A DNA stretch of 64,000 bases. Origin: Oscillospiraceae bacterium (GTDB lineage Bacteria > Bacillota > Clostridia > Oscillospirales > Oscillospiraceae). The stretch spans positions 16,949 through 80,948 of the forward strand of contig SVLR01000001.1 of the NCBI GenBank assembly GCA_015067785.1. The letters are read 5' to 3'. The position numbers were made by a program, and so were the translations under genes. Positions 18,269 to 26,057 of this stretch are shown here, piece after piece. The notes under the pieces are model-generated. The model was given only the letters and a program-made list of their open reading frames with translations. It did not search any database and was not told the origin of the DNA. The first letter of the stretch is position 1. The number at the start of each line of letters is the position of its first letter.

Positions 18269-20062
18269 TCAGTCAGTTTCGTATGATCTAAAAAACTCAA
18301 TTGCCAATCTTCTGGACTCGCTATGCTGTACCATTTTACCGTTATAGTTGTCAATTTGTCCTTGCGGACCGTTGTCCCATGCATTATGATTACCGGTATC
18401 ATATAGTTTTAGCTTAACCGTTGCACCCCCACGCTCAAGCATACCAGTTAAGTATTCGCTATAGCGGTAGGAAACAGTTGCATCATCCTTGTTGTGAATG
18501 ATCAGCAAAGGGCAAGGATGGGTAGCAGTCAGTTGTGTGTACAGGGCAGCTTCCTGTGCATCCGCAACAGTCGCATTAGCTGGCAGTTTTTCAAAAATCA
18601 CAGAAGGATCACAGGAGGATAGCTTAGCAAATATTGGAGAATACGGGATCACCTTATCAAAGTTATGCCGGAAATAATCGATTTCTGCCTGCGTAGGCGT
18701 ATGCTTAGTATTTGTAAACGCGGGCTGAACACCCTCAAACCCAAAATAAGAAGATATCCTCTCACGCTGGTAAGTCCCTGTTGCCCAAGGATTGCAGTAT
18801 GCTTGCTTATATAGATCAATAACAGGACAGTTGGCAACCTGCGCCAACACAGGGAATTTACCACTCTGTACAATTTGGAAGGAAGACAATCCGCCCATAG
18901 AAGATCCCAACACAAAGACACCATCGGTTTTGAGATTAAACCGCTTCATTACATATTCGTAGCCTTTTTCATAACACTCCAGTACAGTCGGATTTCCATA
19001 GTGCAGCTCTTCCCCATCTCCAAGAGCGGGCGGGCAAGCATACATATCCATAATGGCATAGCCCATATCCAGCCAATAGGTTTGACTATGAGATTTTGCT
19101 TCGAATGACTTGTATATATCCAGTTCAGCGCCCGCGCCGTGGCAAGTAATAATCAAACGGGTCGGCTCTCCATCCTTCGTATAGTTCTCAGGAAGCATAA
19201 TATAACCATAGTCGGTTGCCTCTACTATAGCATCTTTTCCAAGGGCGGGGGCAATATTCACTTTTACGGTAAATGCATGCGTCCCATTTGCGGGCCGATC
19301 AAGCTTTTCCGTAATATGCTGTGTTTCCTCAATCTCGCTGCCGATAAATTCAACATAGCGGAACATTTCAGTATTATCCGCTTCCGTTTTCCAATCCTGC
19401 AAATAGCCATAACGAAAGATCGTTGCATTCTCAGGGATATCCACTGTAATCCATTGGTATCCCACCGTTGGATCACAAACACCGGAAATATATCCGTTAT
19501 TACTAAAAAATGCAGATCCCCATCTTTGACCAGTTTTAAAAGTCAAAAAACGCACCTTTTCTGCGCCATTAGGAATTTTTATATCGGAATACCAGTTATT
19601 TACAAATGTAGTATTCAATTCACCTGTATCAGCATTTACTCCACCCTGCTGCCATACCAAATCGGAAGCAGTAATTCTTACAGCACCTCGCTTAAGTGCA
19701 AAAAGACCATTCTTGCCTACAGTGACAGAAAAATAGCTTTCCGATTCGTCAATAAACTTGGAAGCCGAATCGTCCAGCATCGCTTTCAGGGCTTCTCTTT
19801 CGGTTGCGTACGCGCCCTTGGGGGCACCTTTATGGAGAGCGACGAAGCGGTTACCGGACTGGTAGAGCATATATTCGGGGGCTGTACCGCCGTTTTCGAT
19901 CAAATAGTTTGTATAGGCGTTTTTTGCTTCCTGCAAGGCTTTGCTGTCATTGGCTTTGCCAATCAAGCCGGAAAATGTAGGAATCAGCACAGTAGCAAGG
20001 ATAGCGATCACCGCAATGACGATCACCAGTTCTACCGTAGTAAAGCCTTTTTTGTTTTTCAT
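18269..20062 (-). CDS. pseudopilin-type N-terminal methylation domain fused to a C-terminal alpha/beta hydrolase (locus A)
   Basis: MKNKKGFTTVELVIVIAVIAILATVLIPTFSG (prepilin peptidase site and hydrophobic helix); C-terminal LGSSMGG nucleophile elbow, HNKDDATV acidic-residue region and GNHNAWD His region. Confidence 0.88.
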   Translation of the reverse strand: MKNKKGFTTVELVIVIAVIAILATVLIPTFSGLIGKANDSKALQEAKNAYTNYLIENGGTAPEYMLYQSGNRFVALHKGAPKGAYATEREALKAMLDDSASKFIDESESYFSVTVGKNGLFALKRGAVRITASDLVWQQGGVNADTGELNTTFVNNWYSDIKIPNGAEKVRFLTFKTGQRWGSAFFSNNGYISGVCDPTVGYQWITVDIPENATIFRYGYLQDWKTEADNTEMFRYVEFIGSEIEETQHITEKLDRPANGTHAFTVKVNIAPALGKDAIVEATDYGYIMLPENYTKDGEPTRLIITCHGAGAELDIYKSFEAKSHSQTYWLDMGYAIMDMYACPPALGDGEELHYGNPTVLECYEKGYEYVMKRFNLKTDGVFVLGSSMGGLSSFQIVQSGKFPVLAQVANCPVIDLYKQAYCNPWATGTYQRERISSYFGFEGVQPAFTNTKHTPTQAEIDYFRHNFDKVIPYSPIFAKLSSCDPSVIFEKLPANATVADAQEAALYTQLTATHPCPLLIIHNKDDATVSYRYSEYLTGMLERGGATVKLKLYDTGNHNAWDNGPQGQIDNYNGKMVQHSESRRLAIEFFRSYETD

Positions 20063-20081
20063 ATGTATCTCTCCTTAAATT

Positions 20082-20110
20082 AAAAAGGTGCGCAGCGGTC
20101 GCCACGCACC
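20082..20110 (-). terminator. intrinsic terminator inside the 5' leader of locus A
   Basis: Minus strand GGTGCGTGGCGACCGCTGCGCACCTTTTT: ~10-bp stem plus U5, located 5' of the RBS. Confidence 0.8.
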
Positions 20111-20240
20111 GAAAAATGCATAGCCTCAAATGCTGCGACACATCTTTCACGCCAAAACAGGTGCAAAAACGAGGATGCATTTTTACAAAAAGTAAAATGC
20201 ACCTACTTTGGCTAAATATTCAGATGTGTCGCAAGTAAAT
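20082..20240 (-). ncRNA. candidate structured 5' leader / attenuator RNA, copy A
   Basis: P1 20222-20233 with 20134-20145 (12 bp); second stem GCCAAA/UUUGGC plus GGUGCA/UGCACC; long-range AAAAAUGCAU with AUGCAUUUUU (20175-20184 with 20112-20121); terminator at 3' end; same architecture as copy B. Confidence 0.7.
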
Positions 20241-20275
20241 CATACCACACCAAAAATAGAAATGCAAGTGTTTCC
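20240..20275 (-). promoter_or_regulatory. promoter of leader A (TTGCAT-N17-TATGAT)
   Basis: Minus strand CAGGAAACACTTGCATTTCTATTTTTGGTGTGGTATGATTTACTTGCGAC; predicted TSS falls at the start of P1. Confidence 0.7.
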
Positions 20276-20324
20276 TGTCGACTGGTTTATAGGCTTTTTA
20301 GATGGAATGCATAAATGCATTCCC

Positions 20325-20510
20325 TGCAATTGCTTACGATGGTACGCCATCCCCTCCCCCGGGGGAGGGTGATTTTTGCTCTGCAAAAATCGGGTGAGGA
20401 ATGGCGTGCACTATAAGTCTGCACAAATGCGTATTTTGAAGACTATCTCCCGCATTCCTCATCCGCCCCTTCGGGGCACCTTCCCCCCGGGGGAAGGCTT
20501 TTTTTGTACT
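20325..20510. repeat. dispersed intergenic repeat, two related arms (CCCTCCCCCGGGGGAGGG ... CACCTTCCCCCCGGGGGAAGG)
   Basis: ccatcccctcccccgggggagggtg...ggtgaggaatgg and gcattcctcatccgccccttcggggcaccttccccccgggggaagg; GC-rich hairpins in an otherwise noncoding gap. Confidence 0.6.
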
Positions 20511-20553
20511 TGAAAGGGTCCTTTTTGCGTAGAGTACCATAGGAGGGATCGGT

Positions 20554-21132
20554 ATGGTTATGAGTTACATTTTTGTAGGCTGCCTTATTCTTTCTGTCTT
20601 TTCTGCCGTGCTGACAGGAAATGGCGGAGCATTGGGGGCGGCGGTATTTCAGGGGGCGCAAAGCGGCGTTACACTCGCCATTTCCATCGCCGGGGCGCTG
20701 TGCCTTTGGTCAGGTGTGGGATATGTGATGGAGAAAACCGGTATCAGCAAAGGGCTGAGCAAGCTGCTCTCTCCCCTGCTCCATTTTATTTTCCCATCCA
20801 CACGGACAGATACCGCCCTTGCGGGCAGTCTCAGCGCCAACATCTGTGCCAATTTCCTGGGACTTGGAAATGCGGCGACTCCTATGGGCATCGCTGCCGC
20901 GGAGCGATTGGCAAAAAACAAAAACGGCATTGCCTCCGATGAGCTGTGCCGTCTCATCGTCCTCAATACCGCTTCTATTCAGTTCATTCCCTCCACCGTT
21001 GGGGCGCTTCGGGCATCTCTCGGCTGTAATACACCTTTTGATATTCTGCCCGCTGTTTGGGTAACAAGTCTATGCTCCGCCGGACTGGGGCTTACTGTGG
21101 CCTTTTTGCTGGGAAAGGTTTGGCTCAAATGA
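20554..21132 (+). CDS. spmA: spore maturation protein A
   Basis: Nucleoside recognition/gate domain membrane protein, LAGSLSANICANFLGLGNAATPMGIAAAERL; overlaps spmB by ATGA. Confidence 0.9.
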   Translation: MVMSYIFVGCLILSVFSAVLTGNGGALGAAVFQGAQSGVTLAISIAGALCLWSGVGYVMEKTGISKGLSKLLSPLLHFIFPSTRTDTALAGSLSANICANFLGLGNAATPMGIAAAERLAKNKNGIASDELCRLIVLNTASIQFIPSTVGALRASLGCNTPFDILPAVWVTSLCSAGLGLTVAFLLGKVWLK

Positions 21133-21644
21133 CCGATTATATCGTACCTCTGATTTTACTTACCACCGCCCTTTGGTCGCTCCGCAAAAAGGAAAATATA
21201 TACGATCTGCTGCTTACCGGCGCATCCCAAGGGTTAAAGCTGCTTATTGCGCTGATCCCAACGCTTATCATTTTACTGACCGCTGTGACGATGCTCCGTG
21301 CTTCCGGTGCGCTTATGCTGCTCAGTCGTTTCCTATCTCCGGTTTTCAGCCTTTTCGGCATTCCACCGGAGACCGCCCTTTTAGTTTTAGTTCGTCCCAT
21401 CAGCGGTAGCGCGGCGCTGGCGGTTGGCGCAGATCTGATGGCGCAGTACGGTGTGGATTCCCAAATCGGGCGTACCGTAGCCGTTATGCTTGGCTCCACG
21501 GAAACTACCTTCTATACTATAAGCGTCTATTTTGGTGCCGTAGGCATCCGCAAGACACGTTACACCGTCCTTGCTGCTTTAATTGCTGATTTCGTTGGCT
21601 TTTTCACCGCCGCCTTCACTGTTCGTTTCCTCTTTCCTCAATAG
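21129..21644 (+). CDS. spmB: spore maturation protein B
   Basis: MTDYIVPLILLTTALWSLRKKENIYDLLLTGASQGLKLLI...VRPISGSAALAVGADLMAQYG; ATG at 21129 overlaps the spmA stop. Confidence 0.9.
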   Translation: MTDYIVPLILLTTALWSLRKKENIYDLLLTGASQGLKLLIALIPTLIILLTAVTMLRASGALMLLSRFLSPVFSLFGIPPETALLVLVRPISGSAALAVGADLMAQYGVDSQIGRTVAVMLGSTETTFYTISVYFGAVGIRKTRYTVLAALIADFVGFFTAAFTVRFLFPQ

Positions 21645-21645
21645 T

Positions 21646-21674
21646 AAAAGCCGCAGGCGGCTGCCTGCGGCTTA
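21646..21674. terminator. bidirectional terminator hairpin
   Basis: aaaagccgcaggcggctgcctgcggctt between convergent genes. Confidence 0.7.
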
Positions 21675-21678
21675 TAAA

Positions 21679-22128
21679 TTATTCGTCGTCTTCTACTACG
21701 AACTCCAAAAGTTCGCCGCAGTTGGGGCAAGTGATACTGCCCTGCTCCAGCGTCTCTTCGTCGAAGTCTACGATCTCGCCGCAACCGCACTCTACAGAAT
21801 AAATGATAGAGTCCTCGTCGCCGAAATCAAAGCCTTCCTCGCCGTACTCCTCGTCTTCAAAGTCGTCGAAATCGTCCTCATAGTCGTCCTCAAAGTCCTC
21901 ATCATCCTCGGAGAGAATGTAGTCCTCGATGGCGTCCAGATCTTCCTCGATCTCGTCCAGCTCGTCGGAAATAGCAATGGTAGTCTCCTGCACATTGGCA
22001 AGTGTGGTGGTCACATCGCCCAGCAGCTCCACGATGGAAGCGATCATCTGACCCTCGGGCTTATCAGTGTCCAGCTTCAGGCCATCCATCAGGCCCTTGA
22101 GGTATGCAGCCTTTTCAGAAATGGTCAT
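21679..22128 (-). CDS. CD1247-type N-terminal domain protein with acidic linker and C-terminal zinc-ribbon-like motif
   Basis: MTISEKAAYLKGLMDGLKLD...; long Asp/Glu tract; CGCGE...CPNCGELLEF. Confidence 0.75.
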   Translation of the reverse strand: MTISEKAAYLKGLMDGLKLDTDKPEGQMIASIVELLGDVTTTLANVQETTIAISDELDEIEEDLDAIEDYILSEDDEDFEDDYEDDFDDFEDEEYGEEGFDFGDEDSIIYSVECGCGEIVDFDEETLEQGSITCPNCGELLEFVVEDDE

Positions 22129-22139
22129 AGAAATTCTCC

Positions 22140-22700
22140 TTATTTTGCGCGGCCCAGATACTCACCGGTACGGGTGTCGATCTGGATCTTCTCGCCCTCA
22201 TTGATGAACAGAGGCACCTTGACCTCAGCGCCGGTCTCCAGAGTAGCGGGCTTCAGGGTGTTGGTAGCGGTGTTGCCGGCAAAGCCGGGCTCGGTAGCGG
22301 TAACGACCAGCTCAACAAAGGTGGGAACTTCCACGCCGAAGACATTGCCCTTATAGCTCATAATGGTGCAGGTGTCGTTCTCCTTAACGAAACGGAAGCC
22401 GTCGTCCAGAACGGACTTGTCGATGGGCTCCAGCTCGTAGGTCTCGGGGTTCATGAAGTAGTACAGGTCGCCGTCATTGTAGGAATACTCCATCTTCTTT
22501 CTCTCAATGAAAGCGGTGGGGAACTTTGCGGAAGGGTTCAGAGAGGTTTCGGTCACGCCGCCGGTGATGACATTTCTCATCTTGACGCGAACGAAAGCTG
22601 CACCCTTACCGGGCTTAACATGCTGGAACTCAATGACCTGAACGACCTTGCCGTCCATCTCAAAGGTAACACCGTTACGAATATCGCCTGCAGAAATCAT
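22140..22700 (-). CDS. efp: elongation factor P
   Basis: [43 protein letters not shown]. Confidence 0.98.
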   Translation of the reverse strand: MISAGDIRNGVTFEMDGKVVQVIEFQHVKPGKGAAFVRVKMRNVITGGVTETSLNPSAKFPTAFIERKKMEYSYNDGDLYYFMNPETYELEPIDKSVLDDGFRFVKENDTCTIMSYKGNVFGVEVPTFVELVVTATEPGFAGNTATNTLKPATLETGAEVKVPLFINEGEKIQIDTRTGEYLGRAK

Positions 22701-22812
22701 AATTTTTTATCCTCCTAAAACGCTCCCCAAAACGGGGGCTAAATGTGTACATAGCTTGACTGATATATTTTAACCGACAAACTGACATTTTGCAAGAGGA
22801 AAATGCAAATTT

Positions 22813-23877
22813 TTATACAATAATTAAATTTTTCGGACTATGGGTAATATCTTCATAGCCATTTTCCTTGAAAATCAGCACATCTTCGATGCGAACACCA
22901 AATTTTCCGGGCAGATAGATGCCGGGTTCAGCAGAAGCAATCATATTTTCTTCCATAACTGTCTCACCGGAGGGGTTTACACCGGGGGCTTCATGGACCT
23001 CCATACCAAGGCAATGACCGTAGCCGTGGCCAAAGTATTTGCCATAACCGGCATCTGCGATCACCTTACGGGCAGCACCGTCGATCTCCTTACCCGTCAC
23101 GCCTGCCTTTGTTGCAGCGATACCAGCCATCTGCGCTTCCAGAACCGTATTGTAGACCTTTTCCATTTCTTCGGTAGCATAGCCAACCGCCACTGTACGG
23201 GTCATATCTGCGCAGTAGCCACAGTACAGCGCGCCGAAGTCCATCGTGATGAAATCGCCTTTCTGAATCACGCGGTCACCGGCGACACCGTGGGGCAGAC
23301 TGGTATTAGGACCGGAGACCACGATGGGATCAAAGGAAGTGTTGTCCGCACCGTTTTTATAGAGGCAGTAAATAAGCTCTGCCTGCAGTTCCTTCTCGGT
23401 CATACCAACCTGAATGCGACCCAGCACTTCAGAAAACGCCTTATCGGTGATCTCCTGTGCCCTGCGCATCAAGTTCAGCTCCCACTCCTCCTTGATCTGG
23501 CGGAACTTATGGATCGCCTTATTCATAGGAACAAGCTCTGCGTTCAGTCCCTTTTCATAGTAACGGAACTCCGCCACATTCAGGTAGTCCTCCTCAAAGC
23601 CCAGCTTGGTTACGCCAAATTCTTCGATGGCTTCATTGATGAGCTTTACATAGGGATGCTCCCGGTCCACCATAATGACCTCATAGCCTTGAAGGCCGTT
23701 CTCGGCAGCTTCGATGTAGCGGCTGTCAGTAAAGTAACGGCAGCCCTTCTTCGTTACAATCGCAACACCCTCGGCAATGTCATACTCTGCGCTGTACAGA
23801 CGGCTGTAACGGGAGGTCAGCAGCAGACCGTCTACCTCTCCATCCAGCAAGGTCAGGTATTTTTCCATATTCTTCAT
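22813..23877 (-). CDS. M24 family metallopeptidase (Xaa-Pro aminopeptidase-like)
   Basis: ITMDFGALYCGYCADMTRTVAVG, GHGYGHCLGMEVHEAPGVNPSGETVMEENMIASAEPGIYLPGKFGVRIED. Confidence 0.94.
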   Translation of the reverse strand: MKNMEKYLTLLDGEVDGLLLTSRYSRLYSAEYDIAEGVAIVTKKGCRYFTDSRYIEAAENGLQGYEVIMVDREHPYVKLINEAIEEFGVTKLGFEEDYLNVAEFRYYEKGLNAELVPMNKAIHKFRQIKEEWELNLMRRAQEITDKAFSEVLGRIQVGMTEKELQAELIYCLYKNGADNTSFDPIVVSGPNTSLPHGVAGDRVIQKGDFITMDFGALYCGYCADMTRTVAVGYATEEMEKVYNTVLEAQMAGIAATKAGVTGKEIDGAARKVIADAGYGKYFGHGYGHCLGMEVHEAPGVNPSGETVMEENMIASAEPGIYLPGKFGVRIEDVLIFKENGYEDITHSPKNLIIV

Positions 23878-24374
23878 CGTTTCATTCTCCTTTTTGCCAT
23901 AAAGATAAAAGGCTTTTCTGCGATATGACGCAGCTTCAGCCAGATATTATGATTATTAATAGGTTTTACCAGGATAGACATTGCACCGGCTAGGTTTGCC
24001 CCCAGTGTATCCGTAAAGATCTGGTCGCCTGCCAACGCGCACGCCTGCGGTGCAAGACTGTATTTTTCCATACACTTGCAGATCCCCCGACCAAAGGGTT
24101 TCTTTGCGCGGGTAATGCAATCGATCCCCCACCGGCTGCAGAAAACACGAACACGGTCACGCTTGCTGTTGGAAACAACGCAAATTTGGATGTCCGTACC
24201 CTGCATTTCTTTGAGCCACGCTTCCATTTCCGGTGTCGGGATATTGGTCGTATAGGGGACGATGGTGTTGTCAAAATCCAGCATCAAAAGCCGGATTCCC
24301 TGCGCTTGCAGCATTTGGGGTGTCAAATCCGTCAACGACGGCTGAATCCATCGAGGAAATAAGGGAAAAGGCAT
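23874..24374 (-). CDS. yqeG: YqeG family HAD IIIA-type phosphatase
   Basis: GIRLLMLDFDNTIVPYTT, VSNSKRDRV, KPFGRG, GDQIFTDTLGANLAG. Confidence 0.92.
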   Translation of the reverse strand: MPFPLFPRWIQPSLTDLTPQMLQAQGIRLLMLDFDNTIVPYTTNIPTPEMEAWLKEMQGTDIQICVVSNSKRDRVRVFCSRWGIDCITRAKKPFGRGICKCMEKYSLAPQACALAGDQIFTDTLGANLAGAMSILVKPINNHNIWLKLRHIAEKPFIFMAKRRMKR

Positions 24375-24438
24375 ATATTTATTCCCACCTTCATAAGATA
24401 TACGGCACATATTATAACACATCGTGAGGTGTTTGTCT

Positions 24439-25170
24439 ATGTCTTTGCGCTTCTATCTTGCAATGACGGATGCCGAGATCCGGAGTGCCCCCTCTCTTCC
24501 ACCGCATCTCGCCTTTATGGCATGTCACTTTTCCCCATACGGTGCCGGGCTTACCAATATTCCTCAGCGTCTCCCCCCCGGTAGTATATTGATCGTCAAT
24601 GACCGCGTGCCGGTCCTGCATCACGATCCAGGCATTATTCTTGGTCAGCTAAAAACCGCTGTTCAAAAATTAGGGGTCTTTGGTGTGCTTTTGGATTTTC
24701 AAATACCCGAACAGTCGCAAACCGCAAAGATCGTAAAGGCACTCACGGAAGGGCTCCCCTGCCCGGTTGCCGTCTCTGCAGCATACGGCAAAGATCTTAC
24801 CTGCCCGATTTTTGCCGCGCCGGCACTGCACCTGCGTTTTTGCGACTTTGAGCCAATAAAGAAAGGCCGTTCCCTTTGGCTGGAAGCCTATGAGGAAACG
24901 GCTGTTTATAGTATTACCGGCGAGGGTTGCAGTGCAGGCAGAGAAGCCAAACTAAACGGTGAAAGCTTTTTTGACGATGCCCTGCAATGCCGGTATGCGT
25001 TTTCCATTGAAAAGGATGCTGTGCTTTTCACCCTCTCACGGCAAACGGAAGAGATACCCGGTTATCTTCAGGCAGCAGAAAAGGCCGGAGTCAGTGTTGC
25101 AGTCGGTCTTTATCAGCAGTTTTCCGGTCTTACCCCTGCCAGCGGCGCAAAAACTGGATCGCGCTGGTAA
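24439..25170 (+). CDS. hypothetical protein
   Basis: Long ORF with GAGGTG SD before ATG 24439; no family recognised. Confidence 0.6.
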   Translation: MSLRFYLAMTDAEIRSAPSLPPHLAFMACHFSPYGAGLTNIPQRLPPGSILIVNDRVPVLHHDPGIILGQLKTAVQKLGVFGVLLDFQIPEQSQTAKIVKALTEGLPCPVAVSAAYGKDLTCPIFAAPALHLRFCDFEPIKKGRSLWLEAYEETAVYSITGEGCSAGREAKLNGESFFDDALQCRYAFSIEKDAVLFTLSRQTEEIPGYLQAAEKAGVSVAVGLYQQFSGLTPASGAKTGSRW

Positions 25171-25825
25171 AAAAGACAGAATTGCTGGGTCTTTTCTTTG
25201 CGCCCGGGAAATAAGTATCCCACATTTTCCCATTGTGCCTATTCCAAGCATCCTTTACGGACAAGCGAATACCGTGTTCGATCTGTTCCCAGCTACCGTT
25301 GATTTGTTTTGCAACAGCCGGATATATAACCTTTGTCAAAGGCTGACCCGGATTCTCACTGAGCAATTCCAGGGTTTTGAAAAGATACTCATATCCGCAT
25401 AGGTTCGGCTTAAAGCCTAAACTCATCAAGAAATTCCGAATCCATTCTCTTACCGGTGTTACTGCGCAATTCACTTTATCTTGTAATGCCAATACTTTAT
25501 TTGCCACAGCAAGCATCTCGCAGGGTCTTAATATGATGTCATCGACCTTCAGTTCACCTGCGCGGTCTGAAATATCCAGCAGAGCAACCAGCAATACTGT
25601 CGGATGTATGCCTACGCTTCGTACCGCTTGCAGAAGGTAGAGGCCATCATACCCCGGCAGATGGGATGGGATAACCAAAATGTCAGGCTCGTAGCTTACG
25701 ATCCGCGAAAACGCATTTTCGCAATCCGTGCAAACATCTACCGTCATAGTGTCCGGCAAAAGCGCTTTCAGGCTATCACAGAAAGTCTCAGACATATCAA
25801 CAATTTGTACTTTTATACCAGACAC
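25130..25825 (-). CDS. Spo0A-like transcription factor with degenerate receiver domain
   Basis: C-terminus GFKPNLCGYEYLFKTLELLSENPGQPLTKVIYPAVAKQINGSWEQIEHGIRLSVKDAW...KRPSNSVFFTSAIQFLR matches the Spo0A_C pattern; the receiver reads PDILVIPSHLPGYDGL, with Pro at the phosphoacceptor position. Confidence 0.85.
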   Translation of the reverse strand: MSGIKVQIVDMSETFCDSLKALLPDTMTVDVCTDCENAFSRIVSYEPDILVIPSHLPGYDGLYLLQAVRSVGIHPTVLLVALLDISDRAGELKVDDIILRPCEMLAVANKVLALQDKVNCAVTPVREWIRNFLMSLGFKPNLCGYEYLFKTLELLSENPGQPLTKVIYPAVAKQINGSWEQIEHGIRLSVKDAWNRHNGKMWDTYFPGAKKRPSNSVFFTSAIQFLRRWQG

Positions 25826-25897
25826 CTCTCTTTCCGTAGAGTTGTTTCTAAAATATCACATTTATCTACATTTTACAACTAAATACATCCATTTTCG

Positions 25898-25913
25898 TTC
25901 GACGGATTTCGAC
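25898..25913. promoter_or_regulatory. tandem 0A-box-like sites (GTCGAA, 10-bp spacing)
   Basis: Minus strand GGTCGAAATCCGTCGAA between the Spo0A-like gene and the divergent LRR gene; fits TGNCGAA-like half sites imperfectly. Confidence 0.5.
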
Positions 25914-25971
25914 CATACCCTGTTATCAGTCCAAAAGGAACCCATTTCCACTTTTTGCTTAGGCCAAGTGC

Positions 25972-26000
25972 TTGCATTTCCTGCTGAAATGTTGTATAAT
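25972..26000 (+). promoter_or_regulatory. promoter of LRR protein gene (TTGCAT-N17-TATAAT)
   Basis: -35 25972-25977, -10 25995-26000. Confidence 0.7.
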
Positions 26001-26057
26001 AAGGCGAATTATTGGAAAATTCGTTAACTGAATGCATTTTACACGGAGGAGTACGCA

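Noticed and set aside
20082-20240. c-di-GMP-I/II riboswitch upstream of the pilin-domain gene
   Set aside because: These classes often precede clostridial pilin genes, but their conserved core sequences as I recall them were not found; left as an unclassified leader pending an Rfam scan.
24439-25170. Assigning a function to the hypothetical protein next to yqeG
   Set aside because: No family motif recognised by eye; needs HHpred or structure prediction.
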